Source of the DNA: a virus
IMG/VR virus record: IMGVR_UViG_3300032117_000058
Coordinates: 1 to 43,137 of that record
Direction: 5' to 3' (one strand)
DNA: 43,137 nt
The position numbers and the translations under genes were made by a program. Of the stretch, positions 1 to 9,116 are shown piece by piece. Position 1 is the first letter of the stretch; each line of letters opens with the position of its first letter. The notes under the pieces were generated by a model. The model was not told the origin of the DNA. It ran no database searches and worked only from the letters and a program-made list of their open reading frames with translations.

Positions 1-21
1 TGATAAAGTTACTTTGTCCAT
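1..21 (-). CDS. 5' end of a gene running off the left edge
   Basis: An ATG at position 21 follows a good Shine-Dalgarno sequence (AAAGGA, then TAAAA before the ATG). Seven codons (MDKVTLS) are visible before the window ends. The gene would follow the 28-aa membrane peptide gene in the same minus-strand run. Nothing can be said about its product. Confidence 0.35.
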
Positions 22-23
22 TT

Positions 24-110
24 TTATCCTTTAGAAATTAAAATTCCCATTGCGTAACCAATTATAAAAGCCACCATTGGATGACAAATAAACTTGATTA
101 CTTTTGTCAT
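24..110 (-). CDS. 28-aa putative membrane micropeptide
   Basis: This small reading frame starts with an ATG that overlaps the TGA of the 115-aa gene upstream (ATGA junction). It encodes a short basic start (MTKVIKF) followed by one hydrophobic stretch (roughly residues 12-25) and ends SKG. The architecture is that of a single-pass membrane peptide. The Shine-Dalgarno sequence is weak, so translation would rely on coupling to the upstream gene. Its place next to tail-fibre genes, where lysis or fibre accessory genes often sit, is the only functional hint. Confidence 0.45.
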   Translation of the reverse strand: MTKVIKFICHPMVAFIIGYAMGILISKG

Positions 111-454
111 GCCGTCTGCCAAGGAAGTGGGGGCTGAATCACTACGGGATTGATTTGTGATGCTAAATTTGCATTAATTGCAGTCTCTGTGGCTGTCTGG
201 TTCACACCTGATGCCCAAACCCAATTGTTGACTTCTGCTTGCGTTAAACTTGCAAAAGGTATGAAATTAGGGTCTCCAGCAGGAGGCTCTGTGAACGAGC
301 AAGTTCCATAAATAGAATTGCTATATTCTTTCCCATTGGCTGTTTCAGTACCTGTACACCTCCAACCTGCTGTGACTACAACAGATGTAAATCCATTGAT
401 TGTCTGCGTTGAAGTTGATAGCCAATCTGTTGTCCAAGTTATTGTTGCTGACAT
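107..454 (-). CDS. tail-fibre-associated hypothetical protein (115 aa)
   Basis: The 115-aa product is rich in Thr, Asn and Trp, has no visible membrane segment, and contains the segment FASLTQAEVNNWVW near its middle. Similar small proteins are often encoded directly after long repetitive fibres in aquatic phages, where they may be fibre accessory proteins. The ATG at 454 has a good ribosome binding site (AAAGGAAATATC-ATG). It follows the giant fibre gene by 15 bp and so is probably co-transcribed with it. The function is unknown and the tail association is inferred from position only. Confidence 0.6.
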   Translation of the reverse strand: MSATITWTTDWLSTSTQTINGFTSVVVTAGWRCTGTETANGKEYSNSIYGTCSFTEPPAGDPNFIPFASLTQAEVNNWVWASGVNQTATETAINANLASQINPVVIQPPLPWQTA

Positions 455-469
455 GATATTTCCTTTAGG

Positions 470-3400
470 TTATTTGGCTTCAAGTGCTGCCAAGCGTTTG
501 CGAAGGTCTTGGATTTCCTTGACCAGCATGGGGACGAGTTTGGAATAATCCACCGCCATCATTTCTTCTGGGTCGGCGGGTTGGTGTACAGCCTCTGGAG
601 CCACGGTCACAAGCTCTTGGGCAATGAAACCGTAACGCTGGTGCGAGCCGTCCGATTTCCAGTCATATTGGCGTACTTGCAAAGCATCCACCAAAGACGA
701 AGCCGAGTCAGCGTCAGCGATATTTTCTTTCAAGCGCTGGTCTGATGATGTGTTGTATGAAACGGCAGATGTTGTACCAACTCTTGCAATAGAACCAATT
801 GTTGAACCAGAACCATTTGCAAAAGCAATGTAACCAAAACCACTAGAACCATTGTCTTGAATTGAGATTCCGTTTGTGGTTGAACCATTAGCAACTTGAA
901 CACAAAGTTTACCAGAACTAAATTGACTTGTAGTACCTACTAATAAATTACCACTAGAGTCTATACGGGCATATTCTGCCGCACTGTATGCGCTATTAAA
1001 AATATGAGCGCCAGAGGCTGTAGTGCCAGCCGCATACTTTAAATCGTTTGTGGTGTTAGAGTAAATGTAACCCGCGGGAACCGCCAAAGTTCCGCTTCCA
1101 CCTGACGGGCCAGCCACAATTGTTGACCCAAAAATAGCACCGGGGGATGTATTACCAACACCAAGGTTGCCATTTGTATCGAGGGTTGCCTTAATTGTTC
1201 CAGCAGTACCAAACTGCAACGATACCGCTGAGTTTGTGTATAGCACTGCGGCATAAGCGCTACTGCCAGTAGCAAGTGTCCCTCCAGCAGACGATTCAAT
1301 ACCCCAAATCAAATCAGACCCCGTATTGCTCCAGCGTCCGTAAGTCGCGCCCGTTGTGGCCCCAAGGTTGTTTAAAACTCTAGTAGTAGTAGTCGCTGCA
1401 CTTGCAAGTGATAATTTTGAATCAGGCGAACTTGTCCCAATACCCAGACCTGTGCTGGTTAGGCGCATTTGTTCGAAGCCGTTTGTAACAAACACCAAAG
1501 GAATTGTGGAAATGCCTGCAAGCGTAATAGCTGTTGATTCAGAGCTAATATATCCATATCGTGTTGATCCAGCGTTATTCCAAAACTCCATTTGTCCAAT
1601 AGAGTCAGCAGAACGTCCACGCAAACGCAAATTTAAAGCAGATGAGTTTGCATAAACATCAAGAGGAACTGCACCAGTTCCACCAATACCTAAATTCGTC
1701 CCATCAAACGTCAGCGCAGACCCAGTAGCCAAAGCACTTGTACTAGACGCATACACCACACCATTTGCTGTAAATGATGTTAGTCCTGTGCCACCGTTTG
1801 TGGTTGCTAATGTTCCTGCAAGAGTAACAGCACCACTTGTTGCAGTAGAAGGCGTAAATCCAGTAGTTCCTGCACTAAAACTAGTTACGCCAGAATTGTT
1901 AATGGTGATAGCAGTAGAACCGTTGTAAGTTGTTCCTGAACTAAATGTAATGTTAGTTCCGGCAGTTAAACTAGCTAAATTGCCACCAAGTGAAATTCCT
2001 GAAATTGTTGAATTAGCTAACTGTGCATTGGTAATTGTTCCACTCAATGCAGTAGTAGGAATGGTGTTTGAAGCACTCATTGCTCCAGTACCGTTACCAT
2101 ATACATAACCAGTTAATGTGGTTGCACCAGTACCGCCGGATGCTACACCCAATGTACCAGCAAGAGTAATTGCGCCGGTTGAGCTAGTGTTAGGTGTTAG
2201 ACCAGACAATGAAGTTTGGAAAGATGTAACTCCACCAGTCGATGCGGCCCATGTTGGAACACCACCCGATAAAGTCAATACATAACCATTAGTACCTGCT
2301 GAAAGTTTGCTAAGTGTATTTGTAGCTGATGCGTACAAAATATCACCAGTCACATAAGATGTTTGACCTGTACCGCCATAAGTAGCGCCTACTGCGTTAC
2401 CGTTCCATGTGCCATTGGTATATGATCCCGCCCAACTTAATGTGTTGGTTGACCAACTAACATTTGATGGTGCATCAAAATGATAATCCCATGTACCTGC
2501 TGAAGATCCATTGGTTAAAAGAATGAGAGTTGTAAAACCACCGGAAGGAATAGAAACAACTAAAGTTGACGAGCTGTTATTAACAGTTATTGCACCACTT
2601 GTTTGATTGTTATTAAATGTGTATGTTGCACCAATTGGCAAAGTAGTTGCATTGGGTAACTGATATGTTTGTCCACCCGATCCAGTTACTACCCAGTTGT
2701 AATTTGAGCTTGCTGTTAATGTTGTTGTTGTTCCTGCCGCCGCAACATTGCTAAATGTGTTAAAAAATACATTTGCTGAAGCATTAACATTGGCATCACG
2801 CAAAACAACACTATTAGCTCCTGAACTGGCGGTAACGCCTGTTCCACCCGAAGCTACAGGTAAAGTTCCAGTAGTCAACGCTGATGTTGAAGTTGCGTAA
2901 ACAGCACCACCAGATGTAAACGAAGATAAATTAGTTCCACCATTTGCAGTAGGCAAAATTCCTGATACTTGCGTTGTTAAACTTATAGTACCAAATAACG
3001 CTGAAGTAGGAATTGTTGTACTTGCGGTTACATTTCCAGATCCGTTGGCATACATATAACCAGTCAAACCAGTTACAGCAAGATTTGTAGTAGTTAAATT
3101 GGTAAAAGATTCTGAATTAGAGCCGGGAATTTTCTCCCAAACACCACCACTAAAAATAGCCCAATCGCCTACTGACCAGTCAGCAACACCATTTAAAGAT
3201 GTTGTACCAGCAACAGAAACAACGTAATAATAACCCTGTGTTCCCACACTAGAAGTCAATGTCGGACTATTTGTTGATGCGTTCCAAGTGCCTTGATAAG
3301 AAGGTGCATTGGTTGATGCAGTTGAAATTGAAGTAACTTGACCTTGAGCATTAATTGTAACAACTGGAATTACTGAAGCTGATCCATAAGTACCGGCTGA

Positions 3401-5455
3401 TACACCTGTGTTTGAAATTGCAATCGTAACTGGAGATGCGCCTGTATAGCTTGTGCCACTTAAACCAGTTCCAATAGTTAAGGCATTTGGGGCGGCGGCA
3501 GTAATTGTTCCAGATCCACCTAGCGCAATGTTTGTTCCATTAACAGTTAATGAACTATTGATAAGACCTGCATTTGGCAATCCTGTTGCATTGGTTAAAG
3601 TCAAAGCAGATGGAGTGCCAAGATTAGGTGTTACCAATGTTGCGTTAGTAGACAAAACAACATTACCTGATCCTGTTGTACTGTAGCTAGTTCCCCAAGC
3701 AGAGCCGGTTGATAAAGGTATACCTGCGGATGGATAGACCATTCCACTACCACTAGCATTTAATGTACCGCCAGAAAAAGTTAAATTTGTTCCAATTGTT
3801 ACATTGCTAAAACCGCCTGAGCCGTTTCCATAAAGAATGGAAGTGCCAGAAGTTGCAGGAGCATAATCAGTTCCTGATACTGCGGCAGAAACTCCAGTAC
3901 CATTTCCTTTTAGCAATCCTGTTACGCTTGTGGTAAGAGTAATTGCTGGTGTTGTAGTTGAATTAGCAACTGAACCACCAAATCCATTTGCGGAAACTAC
4001 TGAAACACTTGTAACAGTTCCACCGCCAGAAGCGGAAATAGAAATGCTACCTGCTCCATTGGTAATTGAAATTCCTGATCCTGCAGTTAATGTTGACAGC
4101 GCATAACCAGATCCATTGCCAATTAACAATTGACCATTTGAAGGAGTAGTGGTTATACCAGTACCACCATGATTGCTTGCAATAGTCGTTGCGTTCCATG
4201 TACCAGTTGAAACCGTACCCAAGTTAGATGTGGTTGCAGTTAATGTGGTAAATGTTCCTGCGGCGGCTGTTGTTCCACCAATTGCAGGAGGACTTGCAAG
4301 ATAAGTTGTAAAGCCTGTTCCGCTAACTGTAGAAGATGCAGACAAAGTAGTGAATGCACCTGTGTTGGCGGTTGTATTACCTATAGAAGGAGGTGAAGCT
4401 AAATATGTACTAAATCCAGTACCGCTTACAGTTGACGATGCAGACAAAGTTGTAAACGCACCGGTGCTTGCTGTTGTATTGCCAACAGGCGTATTGTTTA
4501 AACTATCAAGAGTTAATGCAACTCCAGAAATTGAACCGCCTGTAATATTTACATTATTTGCATTTTGCGTTGACATTGTTCCCAATCCAGTAATTGATGT
4601 ATTGGGAATTGTTGTGCTAAATGTAGCGACACCACTACCATTTGCGTACAAATATCCTGTGTAATTACTTAATGTAAATGTTCCACTTGCAGATAATGTA
4701 GTAAATGCACCTGTACTTGCCGTTGTGTTACCAACTGGTGTGTTATTTAAACTATCTAATGTTAAAGATACGCCAGTAATTGTTCCACCAGTAATAGATA
4801 CATTATTGGAATTTTGAGTTGCAATTGTTCCCAATCCACTAACTTGTGAAGTTGTGATTGAAATTAACGTATTGGTAACTGAAGTTACTTGACCTTGAGC
4901 ATTAGTGGTAAATACAGGAACAGTTGAAGCAGTACCATATGTTCCTGCTGTGCCTGTTGGTGTAATGCTAAATTGATACCCAGTTAAAGTTAATCCAGTT
5001 CCTGCGGTATATGTATTGTGAGAATCTGCATAAGCCTTGTTAACAATGTCAGTAGGATTTACAGGAGCAGTTGTAATTTGACCGGTAGGAGCTGTGACGT
5101 TTGTAAATGATCCTGAATACAAGCCATTTTCTAAACCATAGGTTTGAGTAAATGCGGCGGCAGTACCGGCAGTCATAAAGTTAACTACAAAATCACCAAT
5201 GTTCCATTGATTAGCAACTGTTCCTTCTTGACCACGGATAACAGTTAAAACGTCACCGGTAATATTTGTACATTGAACAACTTCAGTAATTAAACTGTTA
5301 GTTGAATTGACCAAAGTCAAGTTAATTGCTTGACCTGATTGAGGAGCTGTGAAATACGATCCTGTACCTGCCGCAACTTGAATAGTTGTTTGGGTGTTAT
5401 TTACAGGTGCGGCTAAAGCTGTTTGAGCTTGGTTATCAAATAAAAGGATCGTCAT
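470..5455 (-). CDS. giant repetitive tail fibre with C-terminal S74 chaperone domain (1661 aa)
   Basis: This is the largest gene in the window. Residues 1-100 form a module shared with the 305-aa fibre gene nearby (both contain VIRGQEGT), probably the baseplate attachment part. The middle (about 120-1560) is a low-complexity beta-rich shaft of Gly, Thr, Ser and Asn with repeated phrases such as NNTPVGNTTASTGAFTTLSA and GGTG-x-T. The last 95 residues are a peptidase S74 intramolecular chaperone: SSDQRLKENI carries the conserved Ser and Lys region, then YGFIAQELV and a terminal coiled coil (LVKEIQDLRKRLAALEAK). In this family the domain drives trimerisation of the fibre and then cuts itself off. 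The fibre is the likely receptor-binding protein. Confidence 0.9.
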   Translation of the reverse strand: MTILLFDNQAQTALAAPVNNTQTTIQVAAGTGSYFTAPQSGQAINLTLVNSTNSLITEVVQCTNITGDVLTVIRGQEGTVANQWNIGDFVVNFMTAGTAAAFTQTYGLENGLYSGSFTNVTAPTGQITTAPVNPTDIVNKAYADSHNTYTAGTGLTLTGYQFSITPTGTAGTYGTASTVPVFTTNAQGQVTSVTNTLISITTSQVSGLGTIATQNSNNVSITGGTITGVSLTLDSLNNTPVGNTTASTGAFTTLSASGTFTLSNYTGYLYANGSGVATFSTTIPNTSITGLGTMSTQNANNVNITGGSISGVALTLDSLNNTPVGNTTASTGAFTTLSASSTVSGTGFSTYLASPPSIGNTTANTGAFTTLSASSTVSGTGFTTYLASPPAIGGTTAAAGTFTTLTATTSNLGTVSTGTWNATTIASNHGGTGITTTPSNGQLLIGNGSGYALSTLTAGSGISITNGAGSISISASGGGTVTSVSVVSANGFGGSVANSTTTPAITLTTSVTGLLKGNGTGVSAAVSGTDYAPATSGTSILYGNGSGGFSNVTIGTNLTFSGGTLNASGSGMVYPSAGIPLSTGSAWGTSYSTTGSGNVVLSTNATLVTPNLGTPSALTLTNATGLPNAGLINSSLTVNGTNIALGGSGTITAAAPNALTIGTGLSGTSYTGASPVTIAISNTGVSAGTYGSASVIPVVTINAQGQVTSISTASTNAPSYQGTWNASTNSPTLTSSVGTQGYYYVVSVAGTTSLNGVADWSVGDWAIFSGGVWEKIPGSNSESFTNLTTTNLAVTGLTGYMYANGSGNVTASTTIPTSALFGTISLTTQVSGILPTANGGTNLSSFTSGGAVYATSTSALTTGTLPVASGGTGVTASSGANSVVLRDANVNASANVFFNTFSNVAAAGTTTTLTASSNYNWVVTGSGGQTYQLPNATTLPIGATYTFNNNQTSGAITVNNSSSTLVVSIPSGGFTTLILLTNGSSAGTWDYHFDAPSNVSWSTNTLSWAGSYTNGTWNGNAVGATYGGTGQTSYVTGDILYASATNTLSKLSAGTNGYVLTLSGGVPTWAASTGGVTSFQTSLSGLTPNTSSTGAITLAGTLGVASGGTGATTLTGYVYGNGTGAMSASNTIPTTALSGTITNAQLANSTISGISLGGNLASLTAGTNITFSSGTTYNGSTAITINNSGVTSFSAGTTGFTPSTATSGAVTLAGTLATTNGGTGLTSFTANGVVYASSTSALATGSALTFDGTNLGIGGTGAVPLDVYANSSALNLRLRGRSADSIGQMEFWNNAGSTRYGYISSESTAITLAGISTIPLVFVTNGFEQMRLTSTGLGIGTSSPDSKLSLASAATTTTRVLNNLGATTGATYGRWSNTGSDLIWGIESSAGGTLATGSSAYAAVLYTNSAVSLQFGTAGTIKATLDTNGNLGVGNTSPGAIFGSTIVAGPSGGSGTLAVPAGYIYSNTTNDLKYAAGTTASGAHIFNSAYSAAEYARIDSSGNLLVGTTSQFSSGKLCVQVANGSTTNGISIQDNGSSGFGYIAFANGSGSTIGSIARVGTTSAVSYNTSSDQRLKENIADADSASSLVDALQVRQYDWKSDGSHQRYGFIAQELVTVAPEAVHQPADPEEMMAVDYSKLVPMLVKEIQDLRKRLAALEAK

Positions 5456-5470
5456 ACATACCCCAAGCGA

Positions 5471-5743
5471 TTAAAGGATTGAATAAGTATCTGCAACAGC
5501 TCCGGTAAACTTTACCGTTGTTACAGGGAAGTTCAAAACATAATAGATTTGACTAGTCTCTGTTCCTGTGGGTGTGACTGCGGCATAATAAGTTGTACCG
5601 CCATCTAATGACAATTGAATTGCCCTACCACCTGCGGCTGAATTTAAAACAAGAGTTGCAGGATAAACAAGATTTGGCAAATTAACTACTGCTGTTGTTG
5701 CAGATAAAGTGCCGGTAATTGGTGAACCATAGTTGTATGACAT
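5471..5743 (-). CDS. small fibre-region protein (90 aa), unknown
   Basis: This 90-aa protein is rich in Thr, Val, Ala and Tyr with alternating hydrophobic residues, which suggests an all-beta fold. It lies between two fibre genes and has a strong ribosome binding site (AAAAAGGAAACATC-ATG). It has no membrane segment and no catalytic motif that I can see. By position it could be a small structural or decoration protein of the distal tail. I do not recognise the family. Confidence 0.6.
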   Translation of the reverse strand: MSYNYGSPITGTLSATTAVVNLPNLVYPATLVLNSAAGGRAIQLSLDGGTTYYAAVTPTGTETSQIYYVLNFPVTTVKFTGAVADTYSIL

Positions 5744-5755
5744 GATGTTTCCTTT

Positions 5756-6673
5756 TTAAAAACCAATAGCAGTCCAATAAACACCATGAACAGTTGATGT
5801 TGTACCCGCTGTGTCTTGTATTTGAATTTGAGTTAATGGACTTCCTGAATATGAACTAATACCCAAAGCTCCTCCAGTAGGAACTCCTCCTGCTCCATAA
5901 GTTGCACTACCAGATAAAAACCCATTAGGCCATGCAACTGGCAAAGTTATGTATGTTTCATTTCCACCGCCGGTAACAGATGCACCACCCCATTGCATAA
6001 TCAAACCATTTGAAAATTTTATATATCCATTGCCTGAAATACTTGAAGGTGTTGAAGGATTATTTAATAACCAAACATTAAGTGCGGAAACATAAGTTAA
6101 ATTTATTGGATAACCAGCAACAGGGATTTCACCTCCAGTTAATGCTTGGTCATTGCCTTTTACAATGCTAACTGCTGTTAATGTAGTTGTCCCAAGAGTT
6201 ACCAATAAAGTACAAGCTCCAGTATTTGCGGCACTTGCATTAACAGTAATATTCATTCCATTAGGAATTGAAGTCAAATTAGATGGCAATGTAATGGTTA
6301 AAGCATTAGCTGTTCCACCGGCTGTTGCTATGTTATATGTGCCACTTTGAAGCTGTTCGGATTGAACCAAATCCGTCATCACGGCGGCAGTATCAAAATG
6401 ACCAACAATATCATTTAAAGCAAAAGGTTGAGCTGTTGTTCCTTCTTGACCACGAATAATAGTCAATGTGTCGGTTGATCTTGCTGTGCAATTACAAATT
6501 TCATAGACGGAAGAAGACGTTGCACTAATTAGGGTGAGTTTAAATTGTTGACCGGAAGTGGGATTTGGAAACAATGCACCTGTTCCGGGCGCAACAGAAA
6601 TAGTCGTTTGAGTGCTAGTAATGGCAGAAGCCAACGTACTTTTTGCATTGTTAGAAAAGACTTGGACTGTCAT
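5756..6673 (-). CDS. short tail fibre / fibre-like protein (305 aa)
   Basis: The first ~100 residues parallel the N-terminus of the 1661-aa fibre: both start with MT, have NxxTLA/TALA then TQTTI-V-GTG, and carry TxIRGQEGT. This suggests a common baseplate-docking domain. The C-terminal half contains NGLIMQWG and ends with a compact beta-rich region (GxYWTAIGF), resembling the tips of phage short fibres that read 'GxIxxWG'. There is no S74 domain. It probably forms a second, shorter fibre or a collar. The start at 6673 is preceded by TAAGGATTTTT. Confidence 0.7.
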   Translation of the reverse strand: MTVQVFSNNAKSTLASAITSTQTTISVAPGTGALFPNPTSGQQFKLTLISATSSSVYEICNCTARSTDTLTIIRGQEGTTAQPFALNDIVGHFDTAAVMTDLVQSEQLQSGTYNIATAGGTANALTITLPSNLTSIPNGMNITVNASAANTGACTLLVTLGTTTLTAVSIVKGNDQALTGGEIPVAGYPINLTYVSALNVWLLNNPSTPSSISGNGYIKFSNGLIMQWGGASVTGGGNETYITLPVAWPNGFLSGSATYGAGGVPTGGALGISSYSGSPLTQIQIQDTAGTTSTVHGVYWTAIGF

Positions 6674-6681
6674 AAAAATCC

Positions 6682-7380
6682 TTAATAAACGACTGTGTAA
6701 GTATACTGGAACGGCAAGAATAAAACAGCAGATTCAATGGCTGATTGCAAAATTGGCGATGCCGGAAGACTTGGAACTGTAATTGTTATAGCCGATCCAG
6801 ATGTGTAGGTAACGCTGATAGTATATGTTTGGTCAATATCTGGACTTATGCCATTGACACCATATAAAAACCGATAAACTCTGCGTTTTAACCAAGCTGT
6901 TGAATATTGAAATCCATCACCTTTATAAAAATTCCAAGTTATGATTCTTTTGTAATAGTCATCATTGACAATATAAATTGTCGATCCCGATGAAAAAGAA
7001 GTTGAGGTATAAGGAGTTGTATCGTAAGCAACAGTATTATAAACACCCAAGGCATTTGCAGTTGTTCCTGCACCAAGACTAGGACGAGGAATTCCATATA
7101 AACTTGCTCCTACCCAGTCCAGCAGAGGTGCGCTTAAAACGGTGTAAACAGGCAAATTGAGATTATTTAAATTGTCTAAATAGCTTTGAGCCGTTGTATT
7201 GTAAGCAGTAAAAAAAGACTGAATGTAAGAAGTTCCCTGAGTTATATAGGGTTGACCCGTAATAGCTTCACCGGCAACACCATAGCCCGCCACACCTGAT
7301 TGAGCAGGGTTTTGAATGACATTTTCAGCAGTAGCTTCGTATTGCTGATAAAGATAAGCGGGTAATATGGTTTCAATCAT
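6682..7380 (-). CDS. baseplate/tail protein following gpJ (gpI-like position, 232 aa)
   Basis: This gene sits directly after the baseplate J-like gene, where P2 gpI and its analogues lie, connecting the baseplate wedge to the fibres. The protein has a helical first half (for example SFFTAYNTTAQSYLDNLNNL), then LLDWVGASLYGIPRP, and a second half containing DDYYKRIITW and WLKRRVYRFLYG. These resemble wedge proteins of Pam3/Mu-like baseplates. The role as a wedge or fibre-connector subunit is inferred mainly from gene order. Sequence similarity to classical gpI is not obvious to me. Confidence 0.6.
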   Translation of the reverse strand: MIETILPAYLYQQYEATAENVIQNPAQSGVAGYGVAGEAITGQPYITQGTSYIQSFFTAYNTTAQSYLDNLNNLNLPVYTVLSAPLLDWVGASLYGIPRPSLGAGTTANALGVYNTVAYDTTPYTSTSFSSGSTIYIVNDDYYKRIITWNFYKGDGFQYSTAWLKRRVYRFLYGVNGISPDIDQTYTISVTYTSGSAITITVPSLPASPILQSAIESAVLFLPFQYTYTVVY

Positions 7381-7382
7381 TT

Positions 7383-8783
7383 TTAACCCTGTGCAATAGT
7401 TATCAATGCTGATGATGTAGAAAAATAACTTTCAGGATCGCCAACATATAAACCGGTTCCTGAAGTTGGAGTAACATCAATTCCATTGATTGCAACAACA
7501 AAAATCATTCTTGATAAGGTTTGAGGTGGAACAATGCTTGCTATGGATTCTTGAAAAACCGTTTGCATTTCAAATAAATTAATAGGTTGACCAACATAAA
7601 TACCATTTATATAAGCGGCTAATGCGGGCTGACCTAATTGTGCAACTGCTATTGGAGATACATAATTTAATGAATTAGTATTCCAAGTTAAGTTAATTGT
7701 CACGGTTTGAACCGGCGGTATTACATAAGTAATGGTATAAGAATCAGGATAATCGTAAACAGTTACGGTTTCATTTCTTAAATTTGGAGTTACGACTCCG
7801 CCGCTTACATAAGAGCCAAAAGATGTGGTGTTTACATTTACATTAAAAGTGGTTTCTGAAACAACTGTAATAGTGTATGAGCCATTAAATGTACTGGGTG
7901 TTACTCCGGCAATTGTTATAACTTGACCTGTTGAGTAGCCATGATTTAGATTTGTAGTTACCAATCCATTGGTAGCATTTGTAAATGCGGTTATTTTTAA
8001 CGTAGACCCGACTAATATAGAAATATCAGGTATTGAGTTAAAAATAGCACCTGCGACTTGATAGGGGTCACCGCCACCACAAATGATTTCCCATTGATTA
8101 GATCCTAAATTTATTACGGCAACTAAATTGGGTTGAACTCCGCTTACATTTTGAAGTTGAGTTTTTACAAAAGTAGGCATTCCAACAGCAGTAGCCAAAC
8201 CTGCTTGTATCACTTGCGCTTGATAAGATTGAACAGTTTGAGCAACAGCTCCGGGCAAACCTGCGGTAGGATTTGTGCAAGTCAATGTATACCCTGTAGG
8301 TACAGATGTAACCAAATGCGTTACTGTACCGGCTGGAACCGCCCAAGAACCTGACGTAGTAGCCAAACAATAAAGACTAAGACTTTGACCTGATGTGCCA
8401 ATAATTCCGCCGTCTTGGACTGTATATTGATATGTTCCATCAGAAACAGTAAAACCAACTGGAATAACAAAACCGGCTAAACCTGTAAATTGAACATAAA
8501 CAGAAGTATTAGAGCCAACCCCTTGCTGAACACCATAAATTGCGCCAAGCTGATAAAGGATAAAAGGATTAGCAGTATATGGACTAATACTATTGACCAA
8601 ATCAACAAAAGTTTGATCTTGTATAACGACAGCTCCGGCGGCTGTGGAGGCCATATCTTCAACCAAAGAGCCGGGTAAATTGGCTGTTAATCCGGGCGCT
8701 AAAGCAGATGCGGCGGCAATCTCTTGTGCTAGTAAATCAGTTGGGCTTGTTGCGACTGCCCCTGCTGTGGTTAATGTTGGCAT
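7383..8783 (-). CDS. baseplate J-like wedge protein with inserted beta domain (466 aa)
   Basis: The N-terminus (LLVEDMASTAAGAV-like segment and NPFILYQLGAIYGVQQ) and the C-terminal LFEMQTVFQESIA match the Baseplate_J / Mu gp47 family, which forms baseplate wedges that trigger sheath contraction. Residues ~262-332 look like an insertion: ITAFTNATNGLVTTNLNHGY, STGQVITIAGV, FNGSYTITVV, FNVNV and YVSGGVV. This pattern is the small FCCH-like beta domain often found embedded in phage structural proteins. A related block occurs in the sheath protein of this phage. The gene is in the canonical order with gp25-like upstream and gpI-position downstream. The ribosome binding site is AAGGAATTCCA-ATG. Confidence 0.88.
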   Translation of the reverse strand: MPTLTTAGAVATSPTDLLAQEIAAASALAPGLTANLPGSLVEDMASTAAGAVVIQDQTFVDLVNSISPYTANPFILYQLGAIYGVQQGVGSNTSVYVQFTGLAGFVIPVGFTVSDGTYQYTVQDGGIIGTSGQSLSLYCLATTSGSWAVPAGTVTHLVTSVPTGYTLTCTNPTAGLPGAVAQTVQSYQAQVIQAGLATAVGMPTFVKTQLQNVSGVQPNLVAVINLGSNQWEIICGGGDPYQVAGAIFNSIPDISILVGSTLKITAFTNATNGLVTTNLNHGYSTGQVITIAGVTPSTFNGSYTITVVSETTFNVNVNTTSFGSYVSGGVVTPNLRNETVTVYDYPDSYTITYVIPPVQTVTINLTWNTNSLNYVSPIAVAQLGQPALAAYINGIYVGQPINLFEMQTVFQESIASIVPPQTLSRMIFVVAINGIDVTPTSGTGLYVGDPESYFSTSSALITIAQG

Positions 8784-8792
8784 TGGAATTCC

Positions 8793-9116
8793 TTATGTTG
8801 CAACTACTGTTTGAATTGTAGTGCCATTTTGAAAAACTGCACTAATTGCGTAGGTGGGTTGAGGCGTATTTGTTTGGCTTGTAATGGTCAAACTTGCAAA
8901 ATATGGAGCGTATTGATTTTGAGTATTGTTAACGGCTAGATTAGGAGCAATTTGATTGATTACAGATTGTTGAGCCGGTATTCCATAATTACCATAGAAA
9001 GGACTTTCCCCTAAATTAAGGCGCAAAGTTTGAGCAACGGTTGCCAAGTAAATATAACTTGGATCTGTAATAGTTGTCCAATTTCCTGTTTTTGGATCAA
9101 TTCCATAACTTCTCAT
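8793..9116 (-). CDS. gp25-like baseplate wedge protein (107 aa)
   Basis: This small protein has the layout of the T4 gp25 / P2 gpW / Mu gp46 family: an N-terminal YGIDPKTGNW, then a helical ATVAQTLRLNLGESPFYGNYGIP. The conserved segment with L-GE-PFxxxYG helps link sheath and baseplate. The length is normal for the family. Its ATG overlaps the stop of the spike gene (ATGA), indicating translational coupling. It is followed by the J-like gene, as in most contractile tails. Confidence 0.85.
   Translation of the reverse strand: MRSYGIDPKTGNWTTITDPSYIYLATVAQTLRLNLGESPFYGNYGIPAQQSVINQIAPNLAVNNTQNQYAPYFASLTITSQTNTPQPTYAISAVFQNGTTIQTVVAT

Noticed and set aside
4350-4664. Long plus-strand open frames inside the fibre gene (also around 3453-3686 and 1356-1655)
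   Set aside because: They are antisense shadows of the Thr/Gly-rich fibre repeats, lack ribosome binding sites and read as repetitive Val/Pro strings.
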